From assembly GCA_030627125.1 (NCBI GenBank), contig DAOUSR010000004.1:1-49074 (forward strand): a stretch of DNA of 49,074 bases, written 5' to 3'. The DNA is from Thioploca sp. (GTDB taxonomy: Bacteria; Pseudomonadota; Gammaproteobacteria; Beggiatoales; Beggiatoaceae). The notes beneath the pieces were generated by a model. That model saw only the letters and a program-made list of their open reading frames with translations. It was not told where the DNA came from and ran no database searches. Positions 38,031-46,629 of this stretch are shown here, piece by piece. Position numbers and translations under genes: made by a program. How positions within the stretch are numbered: position 1 is the stretch's first letter; each line of letters begins with the position of its first letter.

Positions 38031-38577
38031 TATAAAAAGAGATTTTGTCAAAAAACAATATTTTGACACTCTAACTAACATAAGTTTGGATGATTCTGAT
38101 AAAAACAACTTAGTTAGTTTTTTTGAAAGTTCTGAAAAATATATTAATTTTGATGAAAAACTTATAAAAGATAGATTTCCTGATAAACAATTGAAGGCTT
38201 GTGATTTATTAGCTTGTAAAGATAATACTATCTACTTAATAGAATTTAAAAACAGTACTAGAAACAAATTAAATAACTCCCAAAAAATAAACTTAAAACA
38301 AAAAGCTTCCGAAAGTTGGATGGTTATTATAAAACTTTTATATGAATATAATATATCATTAGATGAATTTTTTAAAGAATATAAACTAATCCTTGTTATC
38401 ATATATAAAACTCCTGAATTTACTAATAATAAGGCTAAAATTTATAAACATTTTAAAGAAGATAAAATATCAATTCAGTTTGGGCTAGAAAGATATAATG
38501 ATTTTTACAGTGAAATTATAACTACTGACAAAAAAACTTTTTTAGAAAAATATGATTATTTTGATTGGAAAAAATGA
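38020..38577 (+). CDS. PD-(D/E)XK nuclease-like protein, first of two
   Basis: 185 residues. The core CDLLACKDNTIYLIEFKNST has D62, then E75-x-K77, the metal-binding pattern of PD-(D/E)XK nucleases; the flanks are helical. A strong ribosome-binding site (GGAGGAA) lies within the end of the upstream ATPase gene, and its stop overlaps the next ATPase start (ATGA). All four Arg codons are AGA. Substrate unknown; expected to be controlled by the ATPase. Confidence 0.75.
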   Translation: MLNSIKRDFVKKQYFDTLTNISLDDSDKNNLVSFFESSEKYINFDEKLIKDRFPDKQLKACDLLACKDNTIYLIEFKNSTRNKLNNSQKINLKQKASESWMVIIKLLYEYNISLDEFFKEYKLILVIIYKTPEFTNNKAKIYKHFKEDKISIQFGLERYNDFYSEIITTDKKTFLEKYDYFDWKK

Positions 38578-39581
38578 TAGAAAACTTTTCAATAACCAAT
38601 CTAGCGAATATTAAATCTTTACAAATTGATAATTTATCTAGTATTAATGTTTTTACTGGTGAAAATGCCACTGGTAAAACTATGATATTAAGTATTTTAT
38701 ACACATTATCTAAATCATTAGAAAACTTTAATCGTGGCAATGAAAATAAAACATTTAAAGAAATTATTAGTGAAAAATTATATTGGGTTTTTCAGGTTAA
38801 TAAATTAGGTGATTTAGTTAGTAAAGATAGAGAAGACAAGTCTAAACATTTTGAAATTAAAGCAACTATAGATAATCAAAATTTATTTATAACTTTTGGC
38901 GATTCCGCAAATAAGACAGTTGGAAATATTACTGAAATTGTGGAAAATAGGCAGGAAAATTCTATTTTTATTCCAGCCAAAGAAGTATTATCACTTTTTT
39001 CTGTTATTAAAACATCTAGGAATCGTGATAACGTTTTTGGATTTGATGATACCTATTTAGATTTAGTTAAAGCTTTAGAACAAGAACCACGTAAGAATTA
39101 CAAATATTTCATAGAAAGTAAAAAAATATTAAATAATTTAATTAATGGTAAAATTTTGTATGAAAATGGTGCTTGGTTCTTTAGAAAAGATAGAATGAAA
39201 ATATCAATTTTTTCAACTGCGGAAGGCATTAAGAAAATTGGCATTATAGATAGATTGCTTGCTAATGGATACATTCAACCTGATAGCATCATGTTTATAG
39301 ACGAACCAGAATCTTTTTTACATCCAAGAGCAGTTGTTGATTTTCTGGATATTATTGCTTTACTTGCTCAAAATAAAATCCAAATTTTTATTGCAACTCA
39401 TTCCTATTTTGTAATAAATAAGCTAATGTTGGTAGCTAAAAAAGATAATATAGATATTCCTATTATTTCCTTAGCAAAAGATAATTATGTCATTGATAAC
39501 TTAAAAGACGGCTTACCGCAAAATTCAATTTTAGATACTTTAGTTACTTTGTATGAAGATGAATTAGATTTAGCATTATGA
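38574..39581 (+). CDS. ABC-type ATPase, second of two in the cassette
   Basis: 335 residues from ATG 38574, chosen because it overlaps the previous stop as ATGA, as at the next junction; a TTG at 38565 is possible. Walker A GENATGKT (29-36), signature-like TAEGIKKIG, Walker B IMFIDEPESFLHP, His276 (IATHSY). Same family as the first ATPase but only distantly similar, so a tandem copy would be old or independently acquired. Arg codons are AGA/AGG in 7 of 10. Confidence 0.85.
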   Translation: MIENFSITNLANIKSLQIDNLSSINVFTGENATGKTMILSILYTLSKSLENFNRGNENKTFKEIISEKLYWVFQVNKLGDLVSKDREDKSKHFEIKATIDNQNLFITFGDSANKTVGNITEIVENRQENSIFIPAKEVLSLFSVIKTSRNRDNVFGFDDTYLDLVKALEQEPRKNYKYFIESKKILNNLINGKILYENGAWFFRKDRMKISIFSTAEGIKKIGIIDRLLANGYIQPDSIMFIDEPESFLHPRAVVDFLDIIALLAQNKIQIFIATHSYFVINKLMLVAKKDNIDIPIISLAKDNYVIDNLKDGLPQNSILDTLVTLYEDELDLAL

Positions 39582-40069
39582 AGATAGAATCAGAAATGAA
39601 ATTTATAACTGATGATTGTACTTATATAATGGAAGATGATAGTTTTTACAAAAAAATGTCATCAAAATATGGAACTAAAGATGTTGATTTTATCATAAAA
39701 AGAGATAATAAACTGTTGTTCATTGAAGCAAAAAAAAGTTCTCCTAAAGAATTAGAGAAATACATAGATGAAATTGTTACAAAATTTACTGATAGTTTAA
39801 TAATTTTTATTGGAATATTATTTGATAGAAAAAATACTAAATCAATTATTATTACCGAACAAATGAACCAAACAGGACATTTAAAAAAAGATATACAATT
39901 TATATTAATTATAAAAAATGCAGAAAAATATCATTTAATACCTATAAGAACAGCTTTAAATAATAAACTTAGAAAACTTATTCAGATGTTCAGCATTGAA
40001 AACAATGTTTTTGTAATGAATGAAAGCCAAGCAATATCAAAAAAAATCTTAGAAAATCCAAATATTTAA
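39578..40069 (+). CDS. PD-(D/E)XK nuclease-like protein, second of two
   Basis: 163 residues. KDVDFIIKRDNKLLFIEAKKSS supplies D37, then E50-x-K52, the same 13-residue D-to-E spacing as the first nuclease. The rest is not obviously similar to it. It starts within the ATPase stop (ATGA). All four Arg codons are AGA. Ends the cassette 59 bases before sspA. Confidence 0.7.
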   Translation: MKIESEMKFITDDCTYIMEDDSFYKKMSSKYGTKDVDFIIKRDNKLLFIEAKKSSPKELEKYIDEIVTKFTDSLIIFIGILFDRKNTKSIIITEQMNQTGHLKKDIQFILIIKNAEKYHLIPIRTALNNKLRKLIQMFSIENNVFVMNESQAISKKILENPNI

Positions 40070-40128
40070 TGTTTAATTAAATTTTTTAACAGTCAACAAC
40101 AGTCAACAATTGGATAGTTAACAACGTG

Positions 40129-40728
40129 ATGACACTTTACTCAGATGGAACTTGCCTAGAAAGCCATTGCGTACGTTTAGTAATGGCAGAAAAAGGCATT
40201 CAGTTTGATCTACATGTTATCGATCCCCAAAATCCACCTGAAACTTTACAACCACTTGAACCATATACCGATACTATTATTTTTGCCGATCGAGAAGTGG
40301 TTCTGTATGAACCGCAAATTATCATCGAATATTTAGATGAACGCTTTCCACACCCACCATTAATGCCAGTTGATCCGGTGACTCGTGCTAACAATCGTCT
40401 TTGTCGTTATCGTATTCAACGTGATTTGTATGGCCATACCAAAGTATTGCAACAAGCTTCTAATAAAAAGAAATCAGCTACTGCTCGGCGTAAGTTACGA
40501 GAAAATTTGATTTCATTAGCCCCAATTTTTAACCAGAAAAGCTATTTTATGTCAGATGAATATTCCCTAATGGATTGTTGTCTTATCCCATTATTGTGGC
40601 GATTGCCATTATTTGAAATAGAATTACCTAAACAAGCCACACCAGTTATAAACTATGCTCAACATCTATTCAATCGTGAATCATTTCAAAATTGTTTGAG
40701 TAAAACTGAACGGGAGATACGTGCATGA
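40129..40728 (+). CDS. sspA: Stringent starvation protein A (GST-fold RNA polymerase-associated)
   Basis: 199 residues from ATG 40129 (MTLYSDGTCLESHCVRLVMAEKG); a GTG one codon earlier is in frame. Thioredoxin-like N-terminal half and helical C-terminal half of the GST fold, with the conserved DPxNPPE and PHPPLMPVDP segments. SspA binds RNA polymerase under stress. It overlaps sspB by 4 bases (ATGA). Confidence 0.94.
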   Translation: MTLYSDGTCLESHCVRLVMAEKGIQFDLHVIDPQNPPETLQPLEPYTDTIIFADREVVLYEPQIIIEYLDERFPHPPLMPVDPVTRANNRLCRYRIQRDLYGHTKVLQQASNKKKSATARRKLRENLISLAPIFNQKSYFMSDEYSLMDCCLIPLLWRLPLFEIELPKQATPVINYAQHLFNRESFQNCLSKTEREIRA

Positions 40729-41087
40729 CCTCAATCCAGCCTTATTTATTGCGATCTTTTTATGATTGGATCGTTGACAATGCTTTAACCCCTTACATGT
40801 TAGTCGATGCTGAATATGAAGACGTAACAGTTCCAGAACAATATGTTGAAAATGGAAAGATTATTTTGAACGTCTCACCAACTGCAGTGCAAAATTTGGC
40901 ATTGGATAATGACTCGGTAAATTTTAGTGCTAGGTTTTCTGGCCAACCATTCTCAGTATATGTACCAACCGAAGCAGTGTTAGGAATTTATGCTAGAGAA
41001 AATGGTAAAGGTATGTTTTTCCAAGATGATGACAAAGTTGAACAACCAGTTCAAACTAAAGCACCTGCATTTAAACTGGTGAAATAA
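40725..41087 (+). CDS. sspB: ClpXP protease specificity-enhancing factor SspB
   Basis: 120 residues. The N-terminal YLLRSFYDWIVDNALTPYMLVDA and GKIILNVSPTAVQNLALDN segments form the substrate-binding fold; the last residues (APAFKLVK) match the ClpX-binding tail after a flexible linker. It delivers ssrA-tagged proteins to ClpXP. Cotranscribed with sspA; overlaps the convergent DUF3301 gene by 17 bases. Confidence 0.95.
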   Translation: MTSIQPYLLRSFYDWIVDNALTPYMLVDAEYEDVTVPEQYVENGKIILNVSPTAVQNLALDNDSVNFSARFSGQPFSVYVPTEAVLGIYARENGKGMFFQDDDKVEQPVQTKAPAFKLVK

Positions 41088-41394
41088 CTCTATTGATATA
41101 ATCGGGCATTTCTAGAATTTCTACCTTAAGACCAAGCGTAACTATGGTGCCTTTTTGTCGATTATTGCCACCGTCAGAAAATTCAAATTGATAAGTTCTT
41201 TGCCAGCTTAATCGACCATTTTCATTACGTTTTACCCTTAACTTGATTATGGTTATGGTATCATCTAACAATTGTAATTGTAATTGCTTACATATTCGTT
41301 GTGCCACAACCTTAGTAGCTTCTCGGCATCGTAAGGTATCAAACCAAAACCATAAACAACTGCCTAATATAATAAGAAAAATTATAGAACCCAT
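41071..41394 (-). CDS. DUF3301 family protein
   Basis: 107 residues. N-terminal membrane helix (about 4-18), then RE-A-...-C-..LQLLDDTITIIKLRVKRNENGRLSWQRTYQFEFS, the conserved DUF3301 pattern. Function unknown. It overlaps sspB at their 3' ends; uppP lies beyond on the same strand. Confidence 0.85.
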   Translation of the reverse strand: MGSIIFLIILGSCLWFWFDTLRCREATKVVAQRICKQLQLQLLDDTITIIKLRVKRNENGRLSWQRTYQFEFSDGGNNRQKGTIVTLGLKVEILEMPDYINRVISPV

Positions 41395-41482
41395 ATCAGT
41401 CTGTTACCTATTTTCAGTTGGAATGAATTGAAACTTAAATACTTAATGGCTGTTAGCCTATAATTAGCCATAGTTAAAATGT

Positions 41483-42280
41483 TTACATCATCCAAATCAA
41501 TATAACTCCTAAACCTAAACGATATAACACAAATGGTAACATACCAATACGATCTAATAAATTAATAAAGGTTTTAATACATAAATAAGCGCTTATAGCT
41601 GAAAAAATTACTGCTAAACATAAAACGCCCCAATCAACCACCACATTTTGTTGGATTAAAGTAATAGTTTCACTAGCACCAGCAAGAATAATTACCGGAA
41701 TTGCTAATAAAAATGAAAACTTGGCAGCTGCTTGGCGATTTAATCCTAAAAATAAGGCAGCAGTTATAGTAATACCAGAACGAGAAGTTCCTGGAATGAG
41801 AGCAACTGCTTGAGCTATTCCGATTAATAATACGTCCTTCCAAGTTAAACTAAATTCATCACGCTCTTTATTACCAACTACATCAGCTAACCATAATAAT
41901 AAACCAAATAAAATGGTAGTGCTAGCAATAATTATCGGTAAACGTAATTGTTCTTCCCAACCAGCTATAGATATAGTCAAACCAACTAATCCTACTGGAA
42001 TTGTGCCAAATCCTATAGCCCAAACTAGGCGACTTTCTGGAGTTAATTGTTTAGTTTTAAATGACAATAACCAACTAATTAATAATGGTCTTAATTCGTG
42101 GCGATAATATAATAGTACAGCTAGTAAAGAACCCACGTGTACTGCAATATCAAATGCTAAACCTTGATCTTTCCAACCGGTAAGTTGGGGAAATAAAATC
42201 AGATGTCCGGAGCTAGAAATTGGTAAAAATTCAGTCAGTCCTTGCAAAAGTGCAAGAGTTATAATATGTAAGATATCCAA
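41483..42280 (-). CDS. uppP: Undecaprenyl-diphosphatase
   Basis: 265 residues, polytopic. LLQGLTEFLPISSSGHL near the start and PGTSRSGITITAALFLG in the middle are the two BacA/UppP active-site motifs. It recycles the lipid carrier of peptidoglycan. The start is TTG at 42280; no better ATG gives this N-terminus. Confidence 0.95.
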   Translation of the reverse strand: MDILHIITLALLQGLTEFLPISSSGHLILFPQLTGWKDQGLAFDIAVHVGSLLAVLLYYRHELRPLLISWLLSFKTKQLTPESRLVWAIGFGTIPVGLVGLTISIAGWEEQLRLPIIIASTTILFGLLLWLADVVGNKERDEFSLTWKDVLLIGIAQAVALIPGTSRSGITITAALFLGLNRQAAAKFSFLLAIPVIILAGASETITLIQQNVVVDWGVLCLAVIFSAISAYLCIKTFINLLDRIGMLPFVLYRLGLGVILIWMM

Positions 42281-42467
42281 TGAGAGTTAAACTTAGTAAT
42301 TAGAGAATTTATGGAATGTGAAATTATTTTCAATATTAATATAACATTTTATCATAATATTATGCGATGTTTAACTTTTTTACTAAACATTTGATTTACA
42401 ATTAAAAATTTAAATTAGCTAAATATATAAATTCTACCTTTAATTAGCATATAATTTATAAGAGTTC

Positions 42468-45400
42468 TTATCTATACAACCAAACCCGCATCAAAGACAT
42501 CAGCTTATCCGCATCAATTGGTTTAGCTAAATAATCATTAGCTCCTGCTTCAATACATTTAGCCTTATCATCTCTCATAGCTTTGGCAGTGAGGGCAATG
42601 ATTGGTAGCTTACGATATTTAGGTTGTTTACGAATCTCTTTGGTTGCCTCATAACCATCCATTTCTGGCATCATTATATCCATCAACACTACTGCAACAT
42701 CATTATTTTCTGCCAATAACTTTAAACCTTCATGGCCGTTGACAGCACATACAGTTTCCATATTATTTTCTTCTAATACAGTGGCTAAGGCAAACACATT
42801 CCGCACATCATCATCAATTATCAAGACTTTTTTATTTTTCAGAATAGTTTCCTTATCATGTACCATGTGTAGCATATTTCGTTTTTCGTTGGGCAACTTA
42901 GCTTCTATCTGATGCAAAAATAAAGTTGCTTCATCCAATAAACGTTCTGGAGAACTTACGAATTTAAGTGGAATTTCATCGGAACAACGCATTAGCAAAG
43001 TTTCTTCTTCTACAGTTAAATCTCGATTGGTGTAAGAAATTATCGGAATTTGGCAATGTTCTTTATCTTGTTGCATAATTTCTAACAATTTACTGCCAGC
43101 TCCATGTTCTACATCCATATCAAGAATTACACAATCATACGTCACTGTCTTTAAATTTTGGAGAGCTGATTCGGCAGTTAAAGATTGTTTTATATGAATT
43201 CCTTCTCCAGCTAGTAATTCCATAATTTGTTGTTGATGTAATTCAGTATCTGCAACTAATAACAGATTTTTTACAGTTCTGGTCAAAAACTGTTCTATCT
43301 GTAAAAAAGCATCTTTAAGTTTTTCCATGCTCACTGGTTTTAGCAAATAACCAATTGCCCCCATTTTTTTCGCATCGATGCTTTGGTCAGAAGATGATAT
43401 AAAATGGACTGGAATATGGCGAGTTTCCGGATTATCTTTCAATTTTTCCATTACACTCCAACCATTTAATTTTGGTAAGCCTATATCTAAAATTATCGCA
43501 CTTGGTTTATATTCTTCCGCTAATTGCACACCTGTAACCCCATCTTCCGCTAAAATATGTTTAAAATCTTTGTCATTCGCTAAATCAGTCAAAATCTTAG
43601 AAAATTTTCGATCATCTTCAATAAATAAAATGGATTTATCACCGGGTTTTAAATTATCTCTATCATCGGCGATTGGGGTAAGTTGTGGCAAAGGTTCTTC
43701 TGGAAAGATTAAAATTGGTGGAGAATTTGGCTGTAATAAAGGAGTTTCTTCTAGTAGATTAGTAGCCAATTTTTGCTCAGGTAAATATAAAATAAACGCA
43801 CTACCTTTATCCGGTTTACTTAACAAAGTTAGTTCGCCACCTAACAATCGAGCTAATTGACGAGAGATTGACAAACCTAAGCCAGTACCTCCATAACGCC
43901 GACTGGTAGAACCATCAGCTTGTTGAAAAGCTTCAAATATAGCCAATTGTTTATTTTCTGGAATTCCAATTCCACTATCTATAACACTGATAACAATAGT
44001 TTTATTTAACTCTAGCTGGTTGCCTCCTATATTAATAGGAATTTCCGTTGGACGTTGAACGGTTATTTTAATTTCGCCTTCACTAGTAAATTTGAAAGCG
44101 TTAGATAGTAAGTTATTGATAATTTGTTTTAAGCGTTGACTGTCAGTAGTTATAGTTTGCGGAATATCATCAGCAATTATAATGTTAAATTTCAAATTTT
44201 TATCTTCAGCAATAGGTAAAAAATTTTGTTTAATAGAGGTTAATAAATTGTTTAATGATATATTTTCCCATTGCACTTCAATTTTACCAGCTTCTACTTT
44301 GGACAGGTCTAAAATATCGTTTATAAGAGTTAATAAGTCTTTACCAGCACTATTAATAGTTTTAGCATATTCAAGTTGTTTTTCATTCAAAGTACCTGGT
44401 TTATTGTCAGCTAATAATTGGGCTAAAATTAATAAGCTATTCAAAGGAGTGCGTAATTCATGCGACATGTTAGCCAAAAATTCCGATTTATATTTACTAG
44501 CCAATTCCAATTCCTCAGCTTTCAGTACAATCGCAGCTTGGGCTTTTTCCATTTCAATTTGAGTTTTTTCCATCTCCACCCGATTTTTTTCTAAAATCAG
44601 ATTTTTCTCTTGAGTTTCAAATTTTTGGCGTTCTAAACCTTGGGTACGTTCTTCTAATATTTCGTTGGTTTGTTTCAGCTCTTCTTGTTGGGTTTGCAAT
44701 TCCTCAGATTGACTTTGCAACTCTTCCGATTGGCTTTGTAATTCTTCGTTAGTTTGCTGCATTTCCTTTTGTTTTAATTGCAATTCTTCTGCTTGGTGTT
44801 GACTTTGTTCTAATAGAATTTGCATTTTAGTATGTGATTCAGCAGTATTCACCGCAATGCCAATACTTAACAAGGTTTGTTCCAGAAAAGTTCGTTGAAT
44901 ATCAGTAATTTCTATAGCAGAACCGATTTCAAGAATGCCTTTCAATTCATTTTCATATAGAAATGGCAAGAGCAATATATGATGCGGCAAAGCTCCAGCT
45001 AAACCAGAACGGATAATTAATGGACATTCCTCCGGAGTTTGAGTAACTGACAGAACTTTTTGTTCTAAAGCTGCTTGCCCAACTAAAGATTCGCCTAACT
45101 TGAATTCACTAGGTGTATTTTCATTCATAGTATAAGCGTAATTAGCAATTATTTTAAGCTTATCATCTGGTTTTAATAGATAAAATAATCCTACCTGTGC
45201 TTCTATATAAGTAGTCAAAAAAGCTATAATATTCTTGGCTAATTTAGTTATTTCCTGTTCTCCACTAATTTTTTCATTTAATTGAGCTTGACCACTTTTT
45301 AACCAATCTTCTTGCTTATTTTTAGCAGTAATTTCATTTATTTGAGTAAGAAATTTGATTAAAGTACGCACAACAGAAATTCCATTAATAATGCCAAACA

Positions 45401-46037
45401 ATAAAGCTAATCCAGTTATTATTAACACAGTGAGCATAGTATTTTTTTCATGTTGCTCTGCTGTAATAGTCGAATCTTCAGTAAATCTTTCTATTTGCGT
45501 TAGAGAATAGCTTAACTCTTTACTCAGTAAATTTTCCAAAGTTTCTATTGTTGTAACCAGAGTGGTAATTTCTTGTTCTTTACTAAGTAAATTAAATACT
45601 TCTTGCACTTGCCTAGTATACTCCTGATGTTTTCGTTTAGTACTGACCAAAAACTCTATCATTTTATTAGCTATCGACCGTGTACCTGAATCAGAACTAT
45701 CCAATATCTCCGCAGTTATAGCTGTACCTTTATCAAAGTTATCACCAATTGTTTTATTCAGCTCAAAAAATGCCGCTTTTGATTCAGCAAACTGTTGATT
45801 ATTTTTAGAAAGATTCAAAGAACGTTCAAACCAAATAGCTTGCTTAAGTTGATTGATAATAATTTGCGTAAAGATTTCCGTTAAAGGTATATCTTCTTTA
45901 GCAATTTCTTTTAGTTCATAGCCAATGTTATTAATTCCAATCATACTGGTTATGCCGATGGATAATATTAGTAACAACAGTGAAATTATTGTTATAGAAA
46001 CTTTGGTAGAGAGTCTCAAATTTTTGAAAATATTCAT
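42468..46037 (-). CDS. Hybrid sensor histidine kinase with GAF and three receiver domains
   Basis: 1189 residues. Two membrane helices (about 14-35 and 200-224) bracket a helical sensor region (4HB/CHASE3-like), then a linker, a GAF domain (about 260-395) and a long coiled coil with tandem EELQSQS/EELQTQQ repeats (about 400-510). HisKA carries H526 (MSHELRTPLN). HATPase_c (NLLSNAFKF, DSGIGIP, GGTGLGLSIS) is followed by three receivers: the first (FIEDD...LDIGLP...LLKP) and third (IDDD...MDIMMPE...LAKP) look intact, while the second keeps its Asp (LDMDV) but lacks the KP motif, so it is probably degenerate. No output domain is attached; RBS AAGGAAA. A partner response regulator is not in the window. 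Confidence 0.92.
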   Translation of the reverse strand: MNIFKNLRLSTKVSITIISLLLLILSIGITSMIGINNIGYELKEIAKEDIPLTEIFTQIIINQLKQAIWFERSLNLSKNNQQFAESKAAFFELNKTIGDNFDKGTAITAEILDSSDSGTRSIANKMIEFLVSTKRKHQEYTRQVQEVFNLLSKEQEITTLVTTIETLENLLSKELSYSLTQIERFTEDSTITAEQHEKNTMLTVLIITGLALLFGIINGISVVRTLIKFLTQINEITAKNKQEDWLKSGQAQLNEKISGEQEITKLAKNIIAFLTTYIEAQVGLFYLLKPDDKLKIIANYAYTMNENTPSEFKLGESLVGQAALEQKVLSVTQTPEECPLIIRSGLAGALPHHILLLPFLYENELKGILEIGSAIEITDIQRTFLEQTLLSIGIAVNTAESHTKMQILLEQSQHQAEELQLKQKEMQQTNEELQSQSEELQSQSEELQTQQEELKQTNEILEERTQGLERQKFETQEKNLILEKNRVEMEKTQIEMEKAQAAIVLKAEELELASKYKSEFLANMSHELRTPLNSLLILAQLLADNKPGTLNEKQLEYAKTINSAGKDLLTLINDILDLSKVEAGKIEVQWENISLNNLLTSIKQNFLPIAEDKNLKFNIIIADDIPQTITTDSQRLKQIINNLLSNAFKFTSEGEIKITVQRPTEIPINIGGNQLELNKTIVISVIDSGIGIPENKQLAIFEAFQQADGSTSRRYGGTGLGLSISRQLARLLGGELTLLSKPDKGSAFILYLPEQKLATNLLEETPLLQPNSPPILIFPEEPLPQLTPIADDRDNLKPGDKSILFIEDDRKFSKILTDLANDKDFKHILAEDGVTGVQLAEEYKPSAIILDIGLPKLNGWSVMEKLKDNPETRHIPVHFISSSDQSIDAKKMGAIGYLLKPVSMEKLKDAFLQIEQFLTRTVKNLLLVADTELHQQQIMELLAGEGIHIKQSLTAESALQNLKTVTYDCVILDMDVEHGAGSKLLEIMQQDKEHCQIPIISYTNRDLTVEEETLLMRCSDEIPLKFVSSPERLLDEATLFLHQIEAKLPNEKRNMLHMVHDKETILKNKKVLIIDDDVRNVFALATVLEENNMETVCAVNGHEGLKLLAENNDVAVVLMDIMMPEMDGYEATKEIRKQPKYRKLPIIALTAKAMRDDKAKCIEAGANDYLAKPIDADKLMSLMRVWLYR

Positions 46038-46629
46038 ATTTTTTCCTTGATGCAGATTTGATTATTTTAATCTTTTTACAATGTAATATGGCCTATTTAG
46101 GAAAGATGTCTAATTAAATGAACTAAAACGTAGATACTCTGTTACTTGTCAAGCTAAAAGAGTTAAATAATACTCAACTTTTCTGGTTCAATAGTTTACT
46201 TGAATTTTGTGGAAATGGATATACTTAGCAATCAAATCACAACAGGCAATTTTTGTATGAATGGAGTAATGCAAGTGCCGTATCAATTCTCGTATTTCTG
46301 TGAGTAATTTTTTAGAATCCTTGCTTGACATAAATTTTAAGTAGGATTAGTATATTATTTTAAGGGTATATTAGATTTATATTTTGTTAGTATCCTTGAT
46401 TTAGCGGATAATATCAAATATTAGGTATATTTGACAGGATAATTCCTTAATTAGGGCAGCCTGAATTTACGGTCAATACACTGGAATATGCTGGCAAAAA
46501 GTCAGAATATTATTATGAAGGAAAATTTGCATGATTTATCGGTTAATATTTAGGAGTAACAGGGCGAATATATCTTAATAATAAGTAGTTATACCTCTGA
46601 AAACTGAAAATCAAAGGAAACAAGAGTAA
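46038..46629. other. Intergenic region upstream of the LOG-kinase-methyltransferase gene
   Basis: About 590 bases between divergent genes, AT-rich, without an ORF I can support. A TTGACA at 46325-46330 with a TAGTAT/TATATT at 46349-46356 (spacer 18-20) is the best promoter candidate, 270 bases before the start. Confidence 0.35.

Noticed and set aside
40090-40112. Attachment site for the nuclease insert (CAGTCAACAA twice)
   Set aside because: It is a 10-base tandem duplication on one side only; no matching copy is seen at the left edge and there is no integrase.
43378-43860. 160-codon plus-strand ORF across the hybrid kinase
   Set aside because: Antisense to well-defined HATPase/receiver coding sequence.
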